From positions 62,001 to 126,000 of the forward strand of contig NZ_CYSP01000011.1 in assembly GCF_001298735.1 (NCBI RefSeq): a stretch of 64,000 nt of DNA. The letters run 5' to 3'. The notes under the pieces were generated by a model. The model was not told where the DNA came from and did not search any database. It was given only the letters and a program-made list of their open reading frames with translations. This document shows positions 44,431-53,597 of this stretch, piece after piece (positions within the stretch are counted from its first letter, which is position 1; every line of letters starts with the position of its first letter). This DNA is from Propionispora sp. 2/2-37. Lineage in GTDB: Bacteria; Bacillota; Negativicutes; Propionisporales; Propionisporaceae. The position numbers were made by a program, and so were the translations under genes.

Positions 44431-46527
44431 TTATCGCTCCTTTTTTATCTTTGCTAAAATATATTTGTGCAATTGGGTTACCAAAAACGCCGTAATCTGC
44501 CGGACATCCCTTGATGCCAGCACTTTCACAACCTCTTCCTCAATCAGCAGGGAGCTGATTTCGCTTAATACTTCCAGCCCCTCTTTGGCAATACTCTGCG
44601 GAGCCAGCAATACGAGGATTTTATCTACATCGATGCACGTCTTATCCATTGATTTGACAGACAGCGGCATCTCCAGATAATAGAGCCGGACCACCGGTGT
44701 AACCACCGCCTCTGTTTTGCTGTGAAACAGCGCCACTTGCGCATGGGGGATACCAAGACCGCCCATTCTCTGCCTTTCCAGCAGTTTGGCAATCACTTGA
44801 TTTTTATCACGGATGCTTCCTTCCTGCTGTAGTTGCTGGCAAATCCGGTCAACCACTTCTTCTATATGCATGTTTTGATTGCAGATTGTATCAAAACGAA
44901 AATTTTCAATAACGGAGAAGGTATGGGCAATATATGCCTGCCAGGCTTTCAATTCCCCCAGCAACTGTTCGCTGCCGGGATTTTCGGATGCTTTCCATTG
45001 CGGAGACCGCTGTGTTACCTCTCTAAGGAACAGATTAATATTATGAATATCTTCCTTAGTCAGCAGCGGTGTTACTAGCACATAGTCTTTTTTCCTAAGT
45101 GACAAAGGTACGGTGGAGATAATCAAATCATAATCCTGTTCCGGTATTTTATCGATATCAAACAAAGATATATTTTTTGCCAGACCGATATACGGCAATT
45201 CTTTTTCAATCCGGCTGGCTAAAATTTTCGAAGACCCGATCCCGCTGGAACAAACGACCAGCGCCCGGTAGCGGGAAGCATGCTGACCCATACGCTCCAG
45301 CGACGCTCCCAGATGCATCACCAGATACCCGATTTCCTCCTCCGGGACGGAGATGTCGCCAAAGACGTCTTCCACCGCTTCTTTTAACACCATAAATAAG
45401 TGGTTATACCGGCCCTTTATTTCATCCAGCAGGGGATTACGGATCTTCATGTTTTTCTGAATACGGTACAGGGCGGGTTCAATGTGAGTAAGCAAGCCCT
45501 GAGTCAGGGTGGTGTCCTCATGAAAGGATACACCCAACCGTTCTTCACAGTAGCGGATCATCCGGTTAACTTTTGCCGCCAGTTCCAGATTTTTAAAGTT
45601 AAACCAGTCTTCATGGGAGCTTCTTAATTTGGCTCCGCGTAAATGCATGGTAATATAACCAATTTCCGAATCGGGGATATCCATTTGAAACATGCTGCGC
45701 AATCGCTGAATTATGGTCTCCGCTATCTCAAACTCCGATGTCCCCTTCAGTTCCTGCAAATAAACTTCATCAAATGTAATTTGTTCACCCTTTTCAATGC
45801 GTTCAATGGCCAGGGCCAGATGAATAACCAGCCCGATAAACGAACTGTCTGCCAGCGGATACGGCAGTTCCTGTTCCAGATTGCGCAGCGAATTTTCAAT
45901 CATAATCAGCTTTTCTTTTTCAATTAACCCCAGCAGTCGCTCGGATACCGTATTAATATTTCCCATGGATTTGCCATGGATATTATCTTTTAAAACCTCC
46001 AGGAGTTCAAACTCGCCAAGGTTTTCAGCAATCAGGTCGCCCATAGCCTTCCGTTTGGCCGATTCCGTTCCGGTCAATTCGACACCATAGCCCCGTTTCC
46101 GGATCAGCAACAAATCATAGCGGTCAAGCCACTTCACAATTTCATCCAAATCGTAGCTGATGGTTGCCGTCGTGACTTTCAGGTCATAGGCTAAGGAAAT
46201 CAGTTTAATTGGTTCGGTGGCTTCCAAAAGCTGACAAAGAATCAGTAATTTTCGTTCTTCCGGCAGATATTCCACCGCGGTCTGATTATATAAAGAAAGC
46301 TGCAATTCCTCTTTCTGTTCTGCAGCCCCTTCCAGTACGACCCCAATGCCGGACTTTTTTATGAGCTGCAGCCCATATGTTGCCAGTAAGGGTTCCATTC
46401 CGTTTAATTCGCGATGCACCGTACGGGTACTGACCTCAACCCGCTCGGCAATTTCCTTGATCGTGATTTCCCGCGGTTCATCCAGCAAAATATTTAAAAT
46501 CATGCGTTGTCTTGAACTGACGCTCAT
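44431..46527 (-). CDS. mtlR: Mannitol operon transcriptional activator, BglG/PRD family
   Basis: 698 residues. Domain order: N-terminal HTH (SRQRMILNILLDEPREITIKEIAERVEVSTRTVHREL), a second HTH, two PTS regulation domains (conserved His in VIHLALAIERIEKG and YITMHLRG), an EIIB-like domain with CSSGIGSSKI, and an EIIA-like domain with GLGIPHAQVALFHS. Phosphorylation of these sites by the PTS sets activity. It activates mtlA transcription in Firmicutes. GAGG precedes the ATG. It lies within the operon it should control. Confidence 0.94.
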   Translation of the reverse strand: MSVSSRQRMILNILLDEPREITIKEIAERVEVSTRTVHRELNGMEPLLATYGLQLIKKSGIGVVLEGAAEQKEELQLSLYNQTAVEYLPEERKLLILCQLLEATEPIKLISLAYDLKVTTATISYDLDEIVKWLDRYDLLLIRKRGYGVELTGTESAKRKAMGDLIAENLGEFELLEVLKDNIHGKSMGNINTVSERLLGLIEKEKLIMIENSLRNLEQELPYPLADSSFIGLVIHLALAIERIEKGEQITFDEVYLQELKGTSEFEIAETIIQRLRSMFQMDIPDSEIGYITMHLRGAKLRSSHEDWFNFKNLELAAKVNRMIRYCEERLGVSFHEDTTLTQGLLTHIEPALYRIQKNMKIRNPLLDEIKGRYNHLFMVLKEAVEDVFGDISVPEEEIGYLVMHLGASLERMGQHASRYRALVVCSSGIGSSKILASRIEKELPYIGLAKNISLFDIDKIPEQDYDLIISTVPLSLRKKDYVLVTPLLTKEDIHNINLFLREVTQRSPQWKASENPGSEQLLGELKAWQAYIAHTFSVIENFRFDTICNQNMHIEEVVDRICQQLQQEGSIRDKNQVIAKLLERQRMGGLGIPHAQVALFHSKTEAVVTPVVRLYYLEMPLSVKSMDKTCIDVDKILVLLAPQSIAKEGLEVLSEISSLLIEEEVVKVLASRDVRQITAFLVTQLHKYILAKIKKER

Positions 46528-46559
46528 AAGAATCTACCTCACCAATAAATAAAAAGAGC

Positions 46560-46590
46560 TCACGCTAGCTGAAAAAGACAACTAGCGTGA
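46560..46590 (-). terminator. Intercistronic hairpin mtlA/mtlR
   Basis: A 9-bp perfect stem TCACGCTAG / CTAGCGTGA with a 13-nt loop; GCTCTTTTTATTT follows on the minus strand. Probably a partial terminator that keeps mtlR-F-D below mtlA, or a 3'-end stabiliser. Confidence 0.7.
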
Positions 46591-46597
46591 TTTTTTA

Positions 46598-47995
46598 TTA
46601 TGATAAGCGTTTCACTAATTCGTCATACTCCGGACTGTTTAAGAAGTTCTCAATGGAAATATGCTCGGCCTCCGGCAACTTCCCCTGAGCACGCTCGGTT
46701 AATGTTTTTTGGGTAATAACAATATCGGCATCTGCCGGCAGTTCATTAATGGCAGTATTGACCACGGTGATGTTCAAACCTGCATCCTTAAATTTTTTCC
46801 GGAGAATGGAAGCGCCCATGGCACTCGAACCCATGCCCGCATCACAGGCAAACACTACTTTATTTACCGCTTTTGCCGATACTGACTGAACTTTTTTACC
46901 CTTTAATTCCTGCATTTTCGCTGTAGCCTGATCCAAATTCTCTTCTTCAGCCTGTCCACCCATTTTCAACAGAGCCGAAGCGATGAAGAAGGATACGGCT
47001 GCAGCCACAGTAACACCGGCCAGCACTGACATCAACCCGCCTTTAGGTGCCATGGCAATCAAGGCAAAAATACTGCCCGGAGAAGGAACGGCCACCAAAC
47101 CGGCCCCCAGTGCCTGAAAAGTAAGTGTGCCGGCTACGCCGCCACCCATAGCCGCTAATATCAAGCGGGGATTCATCAGAATATACGGGAAATAAATCTC
47201 ATGAATACCACCAAGGAAATGAATAATGACCGCGCCTGGAGCCGATTGTTTGGCATTGCCCCGGCCGACCAGCCAATAGGCCAGTAAAATACCAAGTCCG
47301 GGTCCGGGATTTGGTTCCAACAAAAAAATGATAGACTGGCCTGCTTTAGCTGCCTGATCCAGCCCGATCGGACTTAAAATGCCATGATTAATTGCGTTAT
47401 TTAAGAATAAAACTTTAGCCGGTTCGATAAAAATATTGGCTAACGGTAATAATCCTGCATTTAGGATGACCGCAACGCCTGCAGCCAATGCCTTACTTAA
47501 GCCTGCGACAACCGGCCCGATTCCATTATATGCTAAAAGTGCTAAAACTGCGCCAACAATGCCTGCTGAAAAATTATTAACCAGCATTTCAAAACCGGAG
47601 CGGACATTTCCCTCAAAGGCCTTATCCACCTTTTTAATTGCCCAGCCGCCCAGCGGACCCATTACCATAGCGCCAAGAAACATCGGAATATCCGCACCGA
47701 CGATAACCCCCATGGTAGCCACCGCACCGACGACCGCGCCGCGTGAATCATGAATCATTTTGCCGCCGGTATAACCAATTAACAGCGGCAACAGGAAGGT
47801 AATCATCGGGCCAACCAGTTTTGCCAGACTTTCATTGGGAATCCATCCGGTAGGAATGAATAAAGCCGTGATAAACCCCCATGCAATAAAGGCGCCAATA
47901 TTCGGCATAACCATACTGCTCAGGAACCTGCCAAACTTTTGAATGGCCACCCGCGCCCCAGCTTGCTCGGTCTGGACAATGGAAGAATTCTGCAT
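46598..47995 (-). CDS. mtlA: PTS mannitol-specific EIICB component
   Basis: A 465-residue inner-membrane permease. The EIIC domain (about 15-345) imports and phosphorylates mannitol (FLSSMVMPNIGAFIAWGFITALFIPTGW, GGIHEIYFPYILMNPRLILA). A linker leads to the EIIB domain (about 375-465) with phospho-Cys in VFACDAGMGSSAMGAS. EIIA is separate (MtlF), as usual in Firmicutes. AAAGGGGG precedes the ATG. First gene of the operon, with a recognisable promoter and MtlR-like operator. Confidence 0.96.
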   Translation of the reverse strand: MQNSSIVQTEQAGARVAIQKFGRFLSSMVMPNIGAFIAWGFITALFIPTGWIPNESLAKLVGPMITFLLPLLIGYTGGKMIHDSRGAVVGAVATMGVIVGADIPMFLGAMVMGPLGGWAIKKVDKAFEGNVRSGFEMLVNNFSAGIVGAVLALLAYNGIGPVVAGLSKALAAGVAVILNAGLLPLANIFIEPAKVLFLNNAINHGILSPIGLDQAAKAGQSIIFLLEPNPGPGLGILLAYWLVGRGNAKQSAPGAVIIHFLGGIHEIYFPYILMNPRLILAAMGGGVAGTLTFQALGAGLVAVPSPGSIFALIAMAPKGGLMSVLAGVTVAAAVSFFIASALLKMGGQAEEENLDQATAKMQELKGKKVQSVSAKAVNKVVFACDAGMGSSAMGASILRKKFKDAGLNITVVNTAINELPADADIVITQKTLTERAQGKLPEAEHISIENFLNSPEYDELVKRLS

Positions 47996-48051
47996 TTCTC
48001 ATTTACCCCCTTTAATTTGTTGACAAGATTTAATAGCCTCCTTCACTTATA

Positions 48052-48080
48052 ACTATAAATTATTCTAAATAGCTTATCAA
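48052..48080 (-). promoter_or_regulatory. mtlA promoter
   Basis: On the minus strand TTGATA (48075-48080), exactly 17 nt, TATAGT (48052-48057), about 57 nt upstream of the mtlA start. The MtlR-like operator lies just upstream of the -35. Confidence 0.7.
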
Positions 48081-48097
48081 GCAAATGAAAATCGGTT

Positions 48098-48120
48098 TTC
48101 GTCACAAAACTTGTTGACAA
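48098..48120 (-). promoter_or_regulatory. Candidate MtlR operator
   Basis: On the minus strand the two halves read TTGTCAACA and TGTGACGAA, an imperfect inverted repeat like the TTGnCACA-N4-TGTGnCAA operator I know for Bacillus MtlR. It sits right upstream of the mtlA -35, the place for activation. Confidence 0.55.
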
Positions 48121-48136
48121 AATTTAAATTAGCGAC

Positions 48137-48166
48137 AAAAAAGCACCCTGCAGTCATATAGGGTGC
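48137..48166 (-). terminator. Terminator after the HAD phosphatase gene
   Basis: On the minus strand GCACCCT / AGGGTGC with a 10-nt loop, followed by TTTTTTG. It lies 174 nt after the stop, just before the mtl operator. Confidence 0.8.
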
Positions 48167-48339
48167 ACCATACTTTGTCCATATTTTGCTCTTACTCTGA
48201 TTTTTTATTCATGTTCCATTCATCGGGGCAGTTCACCATTCCTGATAATCAATACTTTGGGAGTCACCAGAAACCAGGAATTTGAAAAGATCCGTCTGCG
48301 CGGCGGCAGTCGTTAGCGTACGCTGCTTACGCCCCCTGA

Positions 48340-49029
48340 TCAGCCTGCTGCTAAAAGACCTTCTCTATCAAATTCCGTAAACGTACTGATCACCAGTTGC
48401 ACACCGGCCAGTTCGCGCAGGCGTCCATGCACCTGCTGTGGTCCGATGGCAATGATTTTGCCGATATTGGCCCGCCGTGCCGCCTCAATACCCGCATCCG
48501 CATCTTCAAACACGATGCATTGTTCAGGGGTCAGTCCCAGATTTTCAGCGGATTTTATATAGATTTCCGGGTGCGGTTTTCCCGGTAGCAGTCCGTCATC
48601 ATAGACCACTTTATCAAAGCTGAACCACTTTTCCAGTTGAAACATTTCAAAATAAAAGTTAACATTGCTGATTTCCGAGCCGGTGGCAATGGTGCAGGCA
48701 ATATGGTGATCGGTTACATAATCCAGCAGTTCTACCGCTCCCGGAGCCAGCCTGACATGGCACGCATCCCGGCGGCACAATTCACGGTAGATGATTTCCT
48801 TTTCCTGAACAAGCCGGTCTCCTTCTTCGTCCGACACCGGCCTGCCAAGCAAATACTCTATGGTTACCTTATTAGGCCTGCCCATTATAAACGTAGCCAT
48901 TTCATGGTCGCTTACCGGACAGCCCCTCAGTTTTTCCGCCATCACGCTCCAGGATTCGGTTTGCTTATCTGTATCGAAAAACAACGTGCCGTTAAAGTCA
49001 AAAATAATTCCCGAGTATTTTTTTCTCAT
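48340..49029 (-). CDS. HAD-superfamily sugar-phosphatase-like protein
   Basis: 229 residues, HAD subfamily IA with helical cap (about 17-90): motif I DFNGTL, where Asn replaces the usual DxDGTL second Asp region; motif II TIATGSE; motif III Lys in LPGKPHPEIY; motif IV FEDADAGIEAA. In HAD phosphatases motif I is DxD; here it reads D-F-N, so the acid/base Asp is Asn, which can lower or change activity. It resembles beta-phosphoglucomutase-like phosphatases. Its place before mtlA suggests sugar or polyol phosphates as substrate. AGGAGAG precedes the ATG. Confidence 0.85.
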   Translation of the reverse strand: MRKKYSGIIFDFNGTLFFDTDKQTESWSVMAEKLRGCPVSDHEMATFIMGRPNKVTIEYLLGRPVSDEEGDRLVQEKEIIYRELCRRDACHVRLAPGAVELLDYVTDHHIACTIATGSEISNVNFYFEMFQLEKWFSFDKVVYDDGLLPGKPHPEIYIKSAENLGLTPEQCIVFEDADAGIEAARRANIGKIIAIGPQQVHGRLRELAGVQLVISTFTEFDREGLLAAG

Positions 49030-49182
49030 ATAACTCTCCTATCTCATCCTCTGCAGCAGCACCATCCGATGATTCGTAAACATGCTGCTGTAACCGCCAA
49101 TACGGCCCCCTCATTTTCTCTTATTTCACAGTATAAAGTACCCATTTCTCCAAGTCAATAACGAAGAATCGGCAGGCATAAG

Positions 49183-51210
49183 CTAATCCCGGACATTTTT
49201 ATCCTGTCTTCCCGCGCCGATGCCGTCCTGGGCGACAGCAACATCCGCCTCGCCAAAGGTTTTCATATCGTTCAGCATATGCAAGGCAGCATCCAGAATG
49301 CCTATACCCAAAGCAGCGCCAACCCCCTCATGAAAGCCTATATCCAGATATAGATAGGCCGGAACTTCCAGCTCAGCCAAGGCGGTCTTCTGCGCAAGCA
49401 ACTTACAATAATGCGCCCCGACCAGATAGGCCTGTACCGCCGGTACCATTCTGGCCGCCAGCAGCGCAGCAGCGGCCGTAATCACTCCGTCCAGCACCAC
49501 GGCCGCTTTTCCGGCCACAGAGCCAAGAATGATTCCCAGCATAATGCCCATTTCCCGGCTGCCTACCGCTGCCAGTAAAGCAACAGGGTCTTGCGGCAGT
49601 TTTCTTTCCTGCAAAGTATGATAGAGTTGTTTTGCCCTGCCGGCCACGCCGGGAGGAAGTTCTTCGGGGGTCAATGTATCTATGTCGGCAGCTGTACAAT
49701 AAGCTATTACAGCAAGGGCGGCAGCGACCTCCGCCGTTTGCAGGGTTCCTATCCCGATAATGCGCGCTCCGGCTGCAGTTTGAGCAGCCGCCAGACTGCT
49801 TCCCTGAGTAATAGCCCGCCTCAGATCGGATTCGGTAACGCAGCCGGAAGCCGGATTCGTTTCAACCATGACCAGGTTAGCCCCGACATGCTCCGCGGCT
49901 ATGCAAGCGGCTGTTAAGCCGCAATCTCCAGCCCGTCCTCTCTCCTGCAACAGCAAAATACTCCTTTTCAGCATACGCGGCGGTCTGGGCTGACCGGTAA
50001 TTCCCGCCAACTTACAGGCCAAATGCTCCAGTGCGTGCAGACAGCCCAGCGGTTTGGTCAGGTTGTCAATCCGTAATTGGCAGCGATCCATGGCCTGCCT
50101 GTTTAACGGTTGAACAGTGGGCGGCAAAGGTCCCGCCAAAAGGTTTTGGGTATTTTTAGTAAACCAGGAGGTGCCGTGCTCCTCCTGCAACTTGCCCTGC
50201 AGCAGTTTAACCGAAAATCCCAGCATATGAATAACAAAGGAAGCACCAACAGCCTCTCCTAAGCGGATGCCTAAATCCAGCATAGCGGTCAGGCCTAAGA
50301 ACCGCAATGCCACAATATGCGCCGGTTCCCCGGAAAGATGCGATGGAGCCAGATATTTCCTGCTGTCCGGCGCAATAGCGCAGGCCAGCAGTGCCGCTGC
50401 CGTCGTATTTAGACCGTCAATCACTACCATGCAGTGATTGGCGGCAGCCCCCAGAATGACCCCGGCAAGCGTACCCAGTTCAAACCCGCCGATTTTTATT
50501 AGCACATCCAGGCCATCGGCCGCATCCGGCCTGTTGACCGCCAGCGCTTTTTCCACCAGACCGATTTTCACTACCAGCCGTTCATCGGAAATCCCGGTCC
50601 CCCGCCCGGTAGCCTGCCGGGGCGAAATGCCGGTAAATAAAGAAACAATAGCGGCACTGGCCGTCGTATTGCCGATGCCCATTTCCCCCAGGCTAAAACA
50701 GGTAATTCCCGCCTTAACCCGGTCGGTGACGATTTCAATGCCGGTTTCCAGAGCCTGTACGGCTTGCTGTCTGGTCATGGCCGGTCCCTGCGTAAAGTCA
50801 TTGGTGCCGTAAGCGATTTTACGGTGCCACAGACCGGGAACCTCTGCTAAATCTGCGGCAACCCCCACATCGGCAACTACCATTTCCGAACCGCAGAAAT
50901 TAGCCAGCGCATTGGCACTGGCCCCCCGTGAACATACATAATTTCTGGTCATTTGCGCCGTTGTTTCAATCGGATAAGCACTGACAGTTTGTCTGGCCAC
51001 ACCGTGATCGGCACAGGCAATTACCATACAGCTTTTCGGCAGTGCCGGTTCCGCCTGCCCTGTTATACCGGCATATTGTACCACCAAATCTTTTAGTCTC
51101 CCGACTTGGGCAAACGCCGCTCCCCCTGCTTCTAAGCGGGCTTTAACGGCTTCTGCCGTCCGGTGATCTATATCTCCTATTTTCGCAAGGGTTTCTTTTA
51201 ATACACTCAT
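49183..51210 (-). CDS. Fused CobT-CobT protein, probable single-chain ArsAB lower-ligand phosphoribosyltransferase
   Basis: 675 residues, about twice CobT length. CobT attaches ribose phosphate from nicotinate mononucleotide to the cobamide lower base. Half one (about 1-350) has ADHGVA (67-72), GEMGIGNTT (175-183), VIDGLNTTAAAL, SHLSGEPAH (290-298) and catalytic-type Glu319 in RLGEAVGAS, but lacks the N-terminal LTKPxG motif. Half two (about 370-675) has LTKPLGCL (384-391) and EGVGAALGIGILDAALHMLNDM, but has lost DHG, GNTT and SAEPGH. Sporomusa ArsA/ArsB are two such CobT homologues acting as a heterodimer on phenol and p-cresol. GGAGG precedes the ATG. No B12 riboswitch fits the 101-bp gap upstream. 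Confidence 0.82.
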   Translation of the reverse strand: MSVLKETLAKIGDIDHRTAEAVKARLEAGGAAFAQVGRLKDLVVQYAGITGQAEPALPKSCMVIACADHGVARQTVSAYPIETTAQMTRNYVCSRGASANALANFCGSEMVVADVGVAADLAEVPGLWHRKIAYGTNDFTQGPAMTRQQAVQALETGIEIVTDRVKAGITCFSLGEMGIGNTTASAAIVSLFTGISPRQATGRGTGISDERLVVKIGLVEKALAVNRPDAADGLDVLIKIGGFELGTLAGVILGAAANHCMVVIDGLNTTAAALLACAIAPDSRKYLAPSHLSGEPAHIVALRFLGLTAMLDLGIRLGEAVGASFVIHMLGFSVKLLQGKLQEEHGTSWFTKNTQNLLAGPLPPTVQPLNRQAMDRCQLRIDNLTKPLGCLHALEHLACKLAGITGQPRPPRMLKRSILLLQERGRAGDCGLTAACIAAEHVGANLVMVETNPASGCVTESDLRRAITQGSSLAAAQTAAGARIIGIGTLQTAEVAAALAVIAYCTAADIDTLTPEELPPGVAGRAKQLYHTLQERKLPQDPVALLAAVGSREMGIMLGIILGSVAGKAAVVLDGVITAAAALLAARMVPAVQAYLVGAHYCKLLAQKTALAELEVPAYLYLDIGFHEGVGAALGIGILDAALHMLNDMKTFGEADVAVAQDGIGAGRQDKNVRD

Positions 51211-51243
51211 GCACTACCTCCGCTAAATATGCTTGAAAACCAT

Positions 51244-51301
51244 AAGGAAAAGCCCGTCGCACCAGGAAAAGGGATTTCCCCCTTCCATCCGCCACGAGCT
51301 T
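51244..51301 (-). terminator. Terminator between MBL gene and CobT fusion
   Basis: On the minus strand AAGCTCGT, GC, GGAA and GGG segments pair in order with CCC, TTCC, GC and ACGGGCTT, with small bulges. TTTTCCTT follows. It separates the fusion gene from the upstream MBL gene. Confidence 0.65.
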
Positions 51302-51311
51302 GGATAGACCT

Positions 51312-51974
51312 TCATAATAATTTTAAAACTTCGTCCTTTGTAAATGGCCCGCCATGACCGCCGTAAAAGGTATGGGCCTGCTGCAAAAGCCGCTTCATAC
51401 TGGCCAGCAAAGCCTGCTCATTTGTGGCAAAATATGCCAGACACGGCTCCCCGCTAAAAGGCGAAGGAACCAGAATATCGCCCACGATAGCCTCTCCGGA
51501 GTCAAGCAGCAGCGAAAGAGAACAGTCGGTATGCCCCGGCGTGGCTATGATCTCTCCCGGTATACCGTAAGGATGCAGGTCAAACGCTGCCTCATCCATA
51601 ACAAGATCCGGCTGAACCGGACGCGCCAAAAGCGGCAAATTGGGACGCAACAATTTAAGGGCCCTCTCTCCCAGCGCATTACGCGGCACTACCGGCGCCT
51701 GCTCGCCTCCCGCCAAAGCCTTAACCGCCAGCCGGTGACACATCACCGGTGCACCGGTCCATTCCTGCAAGTCGGCAGCATGGCCAAAGTGGTCGGCATG
51801 ACCGTGGGTAATCACAATGAGCTGTATATCCTCCATATGTATTCCCAGTTCGACAAACGCCGCTCTGTATTTATCCTGCGAAACCCGTATCCCCGTATCC
51901 ACAAGAATAATCCCCTGCGCCTGCACCAGCAACGCATTGGCAAACCCCAGCGTAAGAGTATGAATCTTAACCAT
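51312..51974 (-). CDS. MBL-fold metallo-hydrolase
   Basis: 220 residues of metallo-beta-lactamase fold: GIILVDTGIR, zinc motif THGHADHFGHA, ATPGHTDCSLSLLL with third His and GDILVPS with bridging Asp. FYGGHGGPF gives the last His. It is a close relative of glyoxalase II-like or lactonase-like proteins; substrate unknown. GCGAGG lies 6 nt before the ATG. It is upstream of the CobT fusion but a terminator lies between, so a joint role is not implied. Confidence 0.87.
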   Translation of the reverse strand: MVKIHTLTLGFANALLVQAQGIILVDTGIRVSQDKYRAAFVELGIHMEDIQLIVITHGHADHFGHAADLQEWTGAPVMCHRLAVKALAGGEQAPVVPRNALGERALKLLRPNLPLLARPVQPDLVMDEAAFDLHPYGIPGEIIATPGHTDCSLSLLLDSGEAIVGDILVPSPFSGEPCLAYFATNEQALLASMKRLLQQAHTFYGGHGGPFTKDEVLKLL

Positions 51975-52011
51975 TGCAACCTCGCCTTACTGTATGTACC
52001 GAATAGAGCTT

Positions 52012-52062
52012 GTCTAAAAACAAACCCGCCCTGGCACGCATCCAAAAGCGGCTTGGCGGGTT
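52012..52062 (-). terminator. Terminator after the second chemoreceptor gene
   Basis: On the minus strand AACCCGCC / GGCGGGTT with a 24-nt loop, followed by TGTTTTTAG. Confidence 0.75.
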
Positions 52063-52117
52063 GTGCTGCTTTTATCATATTCCATGTTCCCTGCTTTTGT
52101 CAAACCGTACAAACGGC

Positions 52118-53428
52118 TCAGACACGGAATTTAGAAACCAGATTTTGCAAATCGGCTGCTAATTGTGCCAGGCTCTGACTGGCTGAAGCAATTTCCTGCA
52201 TAGAAGCAGACTGCTCTTCCGTTGCTGCCGACACGCTTTGTGTCTCAGCAGAAGTACTGGCGCTGATTCTGGCAACATCCTGAATGCCTACGCCCATCTC
52301 TTCGCTGCCCACAGCCATCTTGGAAATGGAATCGGCAATTCCGTTGATCTGGTCGGAAACAACCACGATGGAATCCACAATTTTGCTGAAAGCCTCACCG
52401 GTGGCGTTTACCATGCTGATTCCCTGCTGAATGCCGGTTGCTCCGGCCTCCGTCGCCTTAACCGCCTGATCCATATTGACCTGGTTATGCTGAATCAGTG
52501 TACCGATTTGCTGTGCCGCCTGATTCGACTCTTCCGCCAGCTTGCGGACCTCCTCGGCCACAACGGCAAATCCCCGGCCGTGTTCTCCTGCCCGTGCAGC
52601 CTCAATAGCCGCATTCAGTGCCAGAAGATTCGTCTGACCGGCAATTGAAGAAATCAGTGTGACAATTTCACCAATTTCCCTCGAACCCTTCGTCAATTCC
52701 GCAATAGCCCGCTGAACGGCCTCCGAACCCTCCCCGATTACATTCATCTGTTCAATCGTTTTTTCCACCACCTGACGGCCCTGTTCAGCCTCGGCAGAGG
52801 TATTACGCGCAATTTCGGAAACCTTGCCGGCAACCGCAACGATTTCCTTGGTACTTTCCACCATGGCCTCCGCTATCATTGAGATATATTCCGCCGAATC
52901 GGCCTGCTGCTGGGTTCCCTGGGCAATTTCCGTAACGGAGCCCGCCACTTGGTTGGCCGCATCGGCCGACTGTTGGGCGCTGGCCGTCAACTCCTCGCTG
53001 GAAGCCGCTACCTGCTCGGACTGCGTCAATACCTGTCCCACCAAAGAATGCAGGGCCGCCCGCATATCACGCATGCCCTTAGCCAGCTGACCGATCTCAT
53101 CCCCGGACTGTACTTTAGCCGGACGCTCGCGTAAATCTCCCTGCGTAATCAGCAGGCACTCATCCCGTAAGAGGGCAATCGGCGCAGCCAGCCGCTTGCT
53201 CATCACCGTAATATATACAACCACCAGCAGGAGCAGCACCACTGACGCAACCAGCAGTGAATTCGTCAGCGCAGCGATAGCGGCTGCCGCTTCGGCTTCA
53301 GGGATGCTGGTGGCGGTCAAAGCACTGCTGGACAGATAATAACCGATTCCTGTTAATAACCCGAACGAAATAATAAACACCGGTAAAAAAGCAAGTAAAA
53401 ATCTGGTTCTTAAGGTAGTAGCATTCAT
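52118..53428 (-). CDS. Methyl-accepting chemotaxis protein with minimal extracytoplasmic part
   Basis: About 436 residues. First span about 9-30 ([23 protein letters not shown]), then only about 25 residues outside, second span about 55-78 ([22 protein letters not shown]). HAMP ([21 protein letters not shown]) and the signalling domain follow, with tip [42 protein letters not shown]. No ligand-binding domain is present, so it senses through the membrane, a partner protein or the cytoplasmic part. Start is ATG 53428 with AGGGGGA; the longer ORF lacks support. Confidence 0.92.
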   Translation of the reverse strand: MNATTLRTRFLLAFLPVFIISFGLLTGIGYYLSSSALTATSIPEAEAAAAIAALTNSLLVASVVLLLLVVVYITVMSKRLAAPIALLRDECLLITQGDLRERPAKVQSGDEIGQLAKGMRDMRAALHSLVGQVLTQSEQVAASSEELTASAQQSADAANQVAGSVTEIAQGTQQQADSAEYISMIAEAMVESTKEIVAVAGKVSEIARNTSAEAEQGRQVVEKTIEQMNVIGEGSEAVQRAIAELTKGSREIGEIVTLISSIAGQTNLLALNAAIEAARAGEHGRGFAVVAEEVRKLAEESNQAAQQIGTLIQHNQVNMDQAVKATEAGATGIQQGISMVNATGEAFSKIVDSIVVVSDQINGIADSISKMAVGSEEMGVGIQDVARISASTSAETQSVSAATEEQSASMQEIASASQSLAQLAADLQNLVSKFRV

Positions 53429-53597
53429 AAATTGTCCCCCTGTCCCTTGGTATCCGGTAAATCTTTTATGATAAGGAATCATTCGACATGCTTCAACCAT
53501 AATCCTTCCAGTCCGGACCATATTATGCCTGAATTGTCATAAATTTTGCAACTTTTACATTAGACAAAATACTTGCATCTTCGTTTTGCCGGATGCT

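Larger units (their letters stand above)
47996..48339. other. 344-bp gap upstream of mtlA
   Basis: Holds the mtlA promoter and operator, a near-identical 17-bp direct repeat (48017-48033 and 48111-48127), and the terminator of the HAD gene. The part from 48170 to 48339 shows nothing further. Confidence 0.5.

Noticed and set aside
48087-48100. GAAAATCGGTTTTC palindrome upstream of mtlA as a CcpA cre site
   Set aside because: It only loosely fits the cre consensus, and I cannot show that a CcpA system acts here.
51211-51311. Cobalamin riboswitch before the CobT fusion
   Set aside because: The gap is only 101 bp, is filled by a terminator and has no B12-box-like sequence.
51354-52178. 274-residue plus-strand frame opposite the MBL gene
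   Set aside because: Antisense to a recognised metallo-hydrolase and runs through a terminator; composition is non-protein-like.
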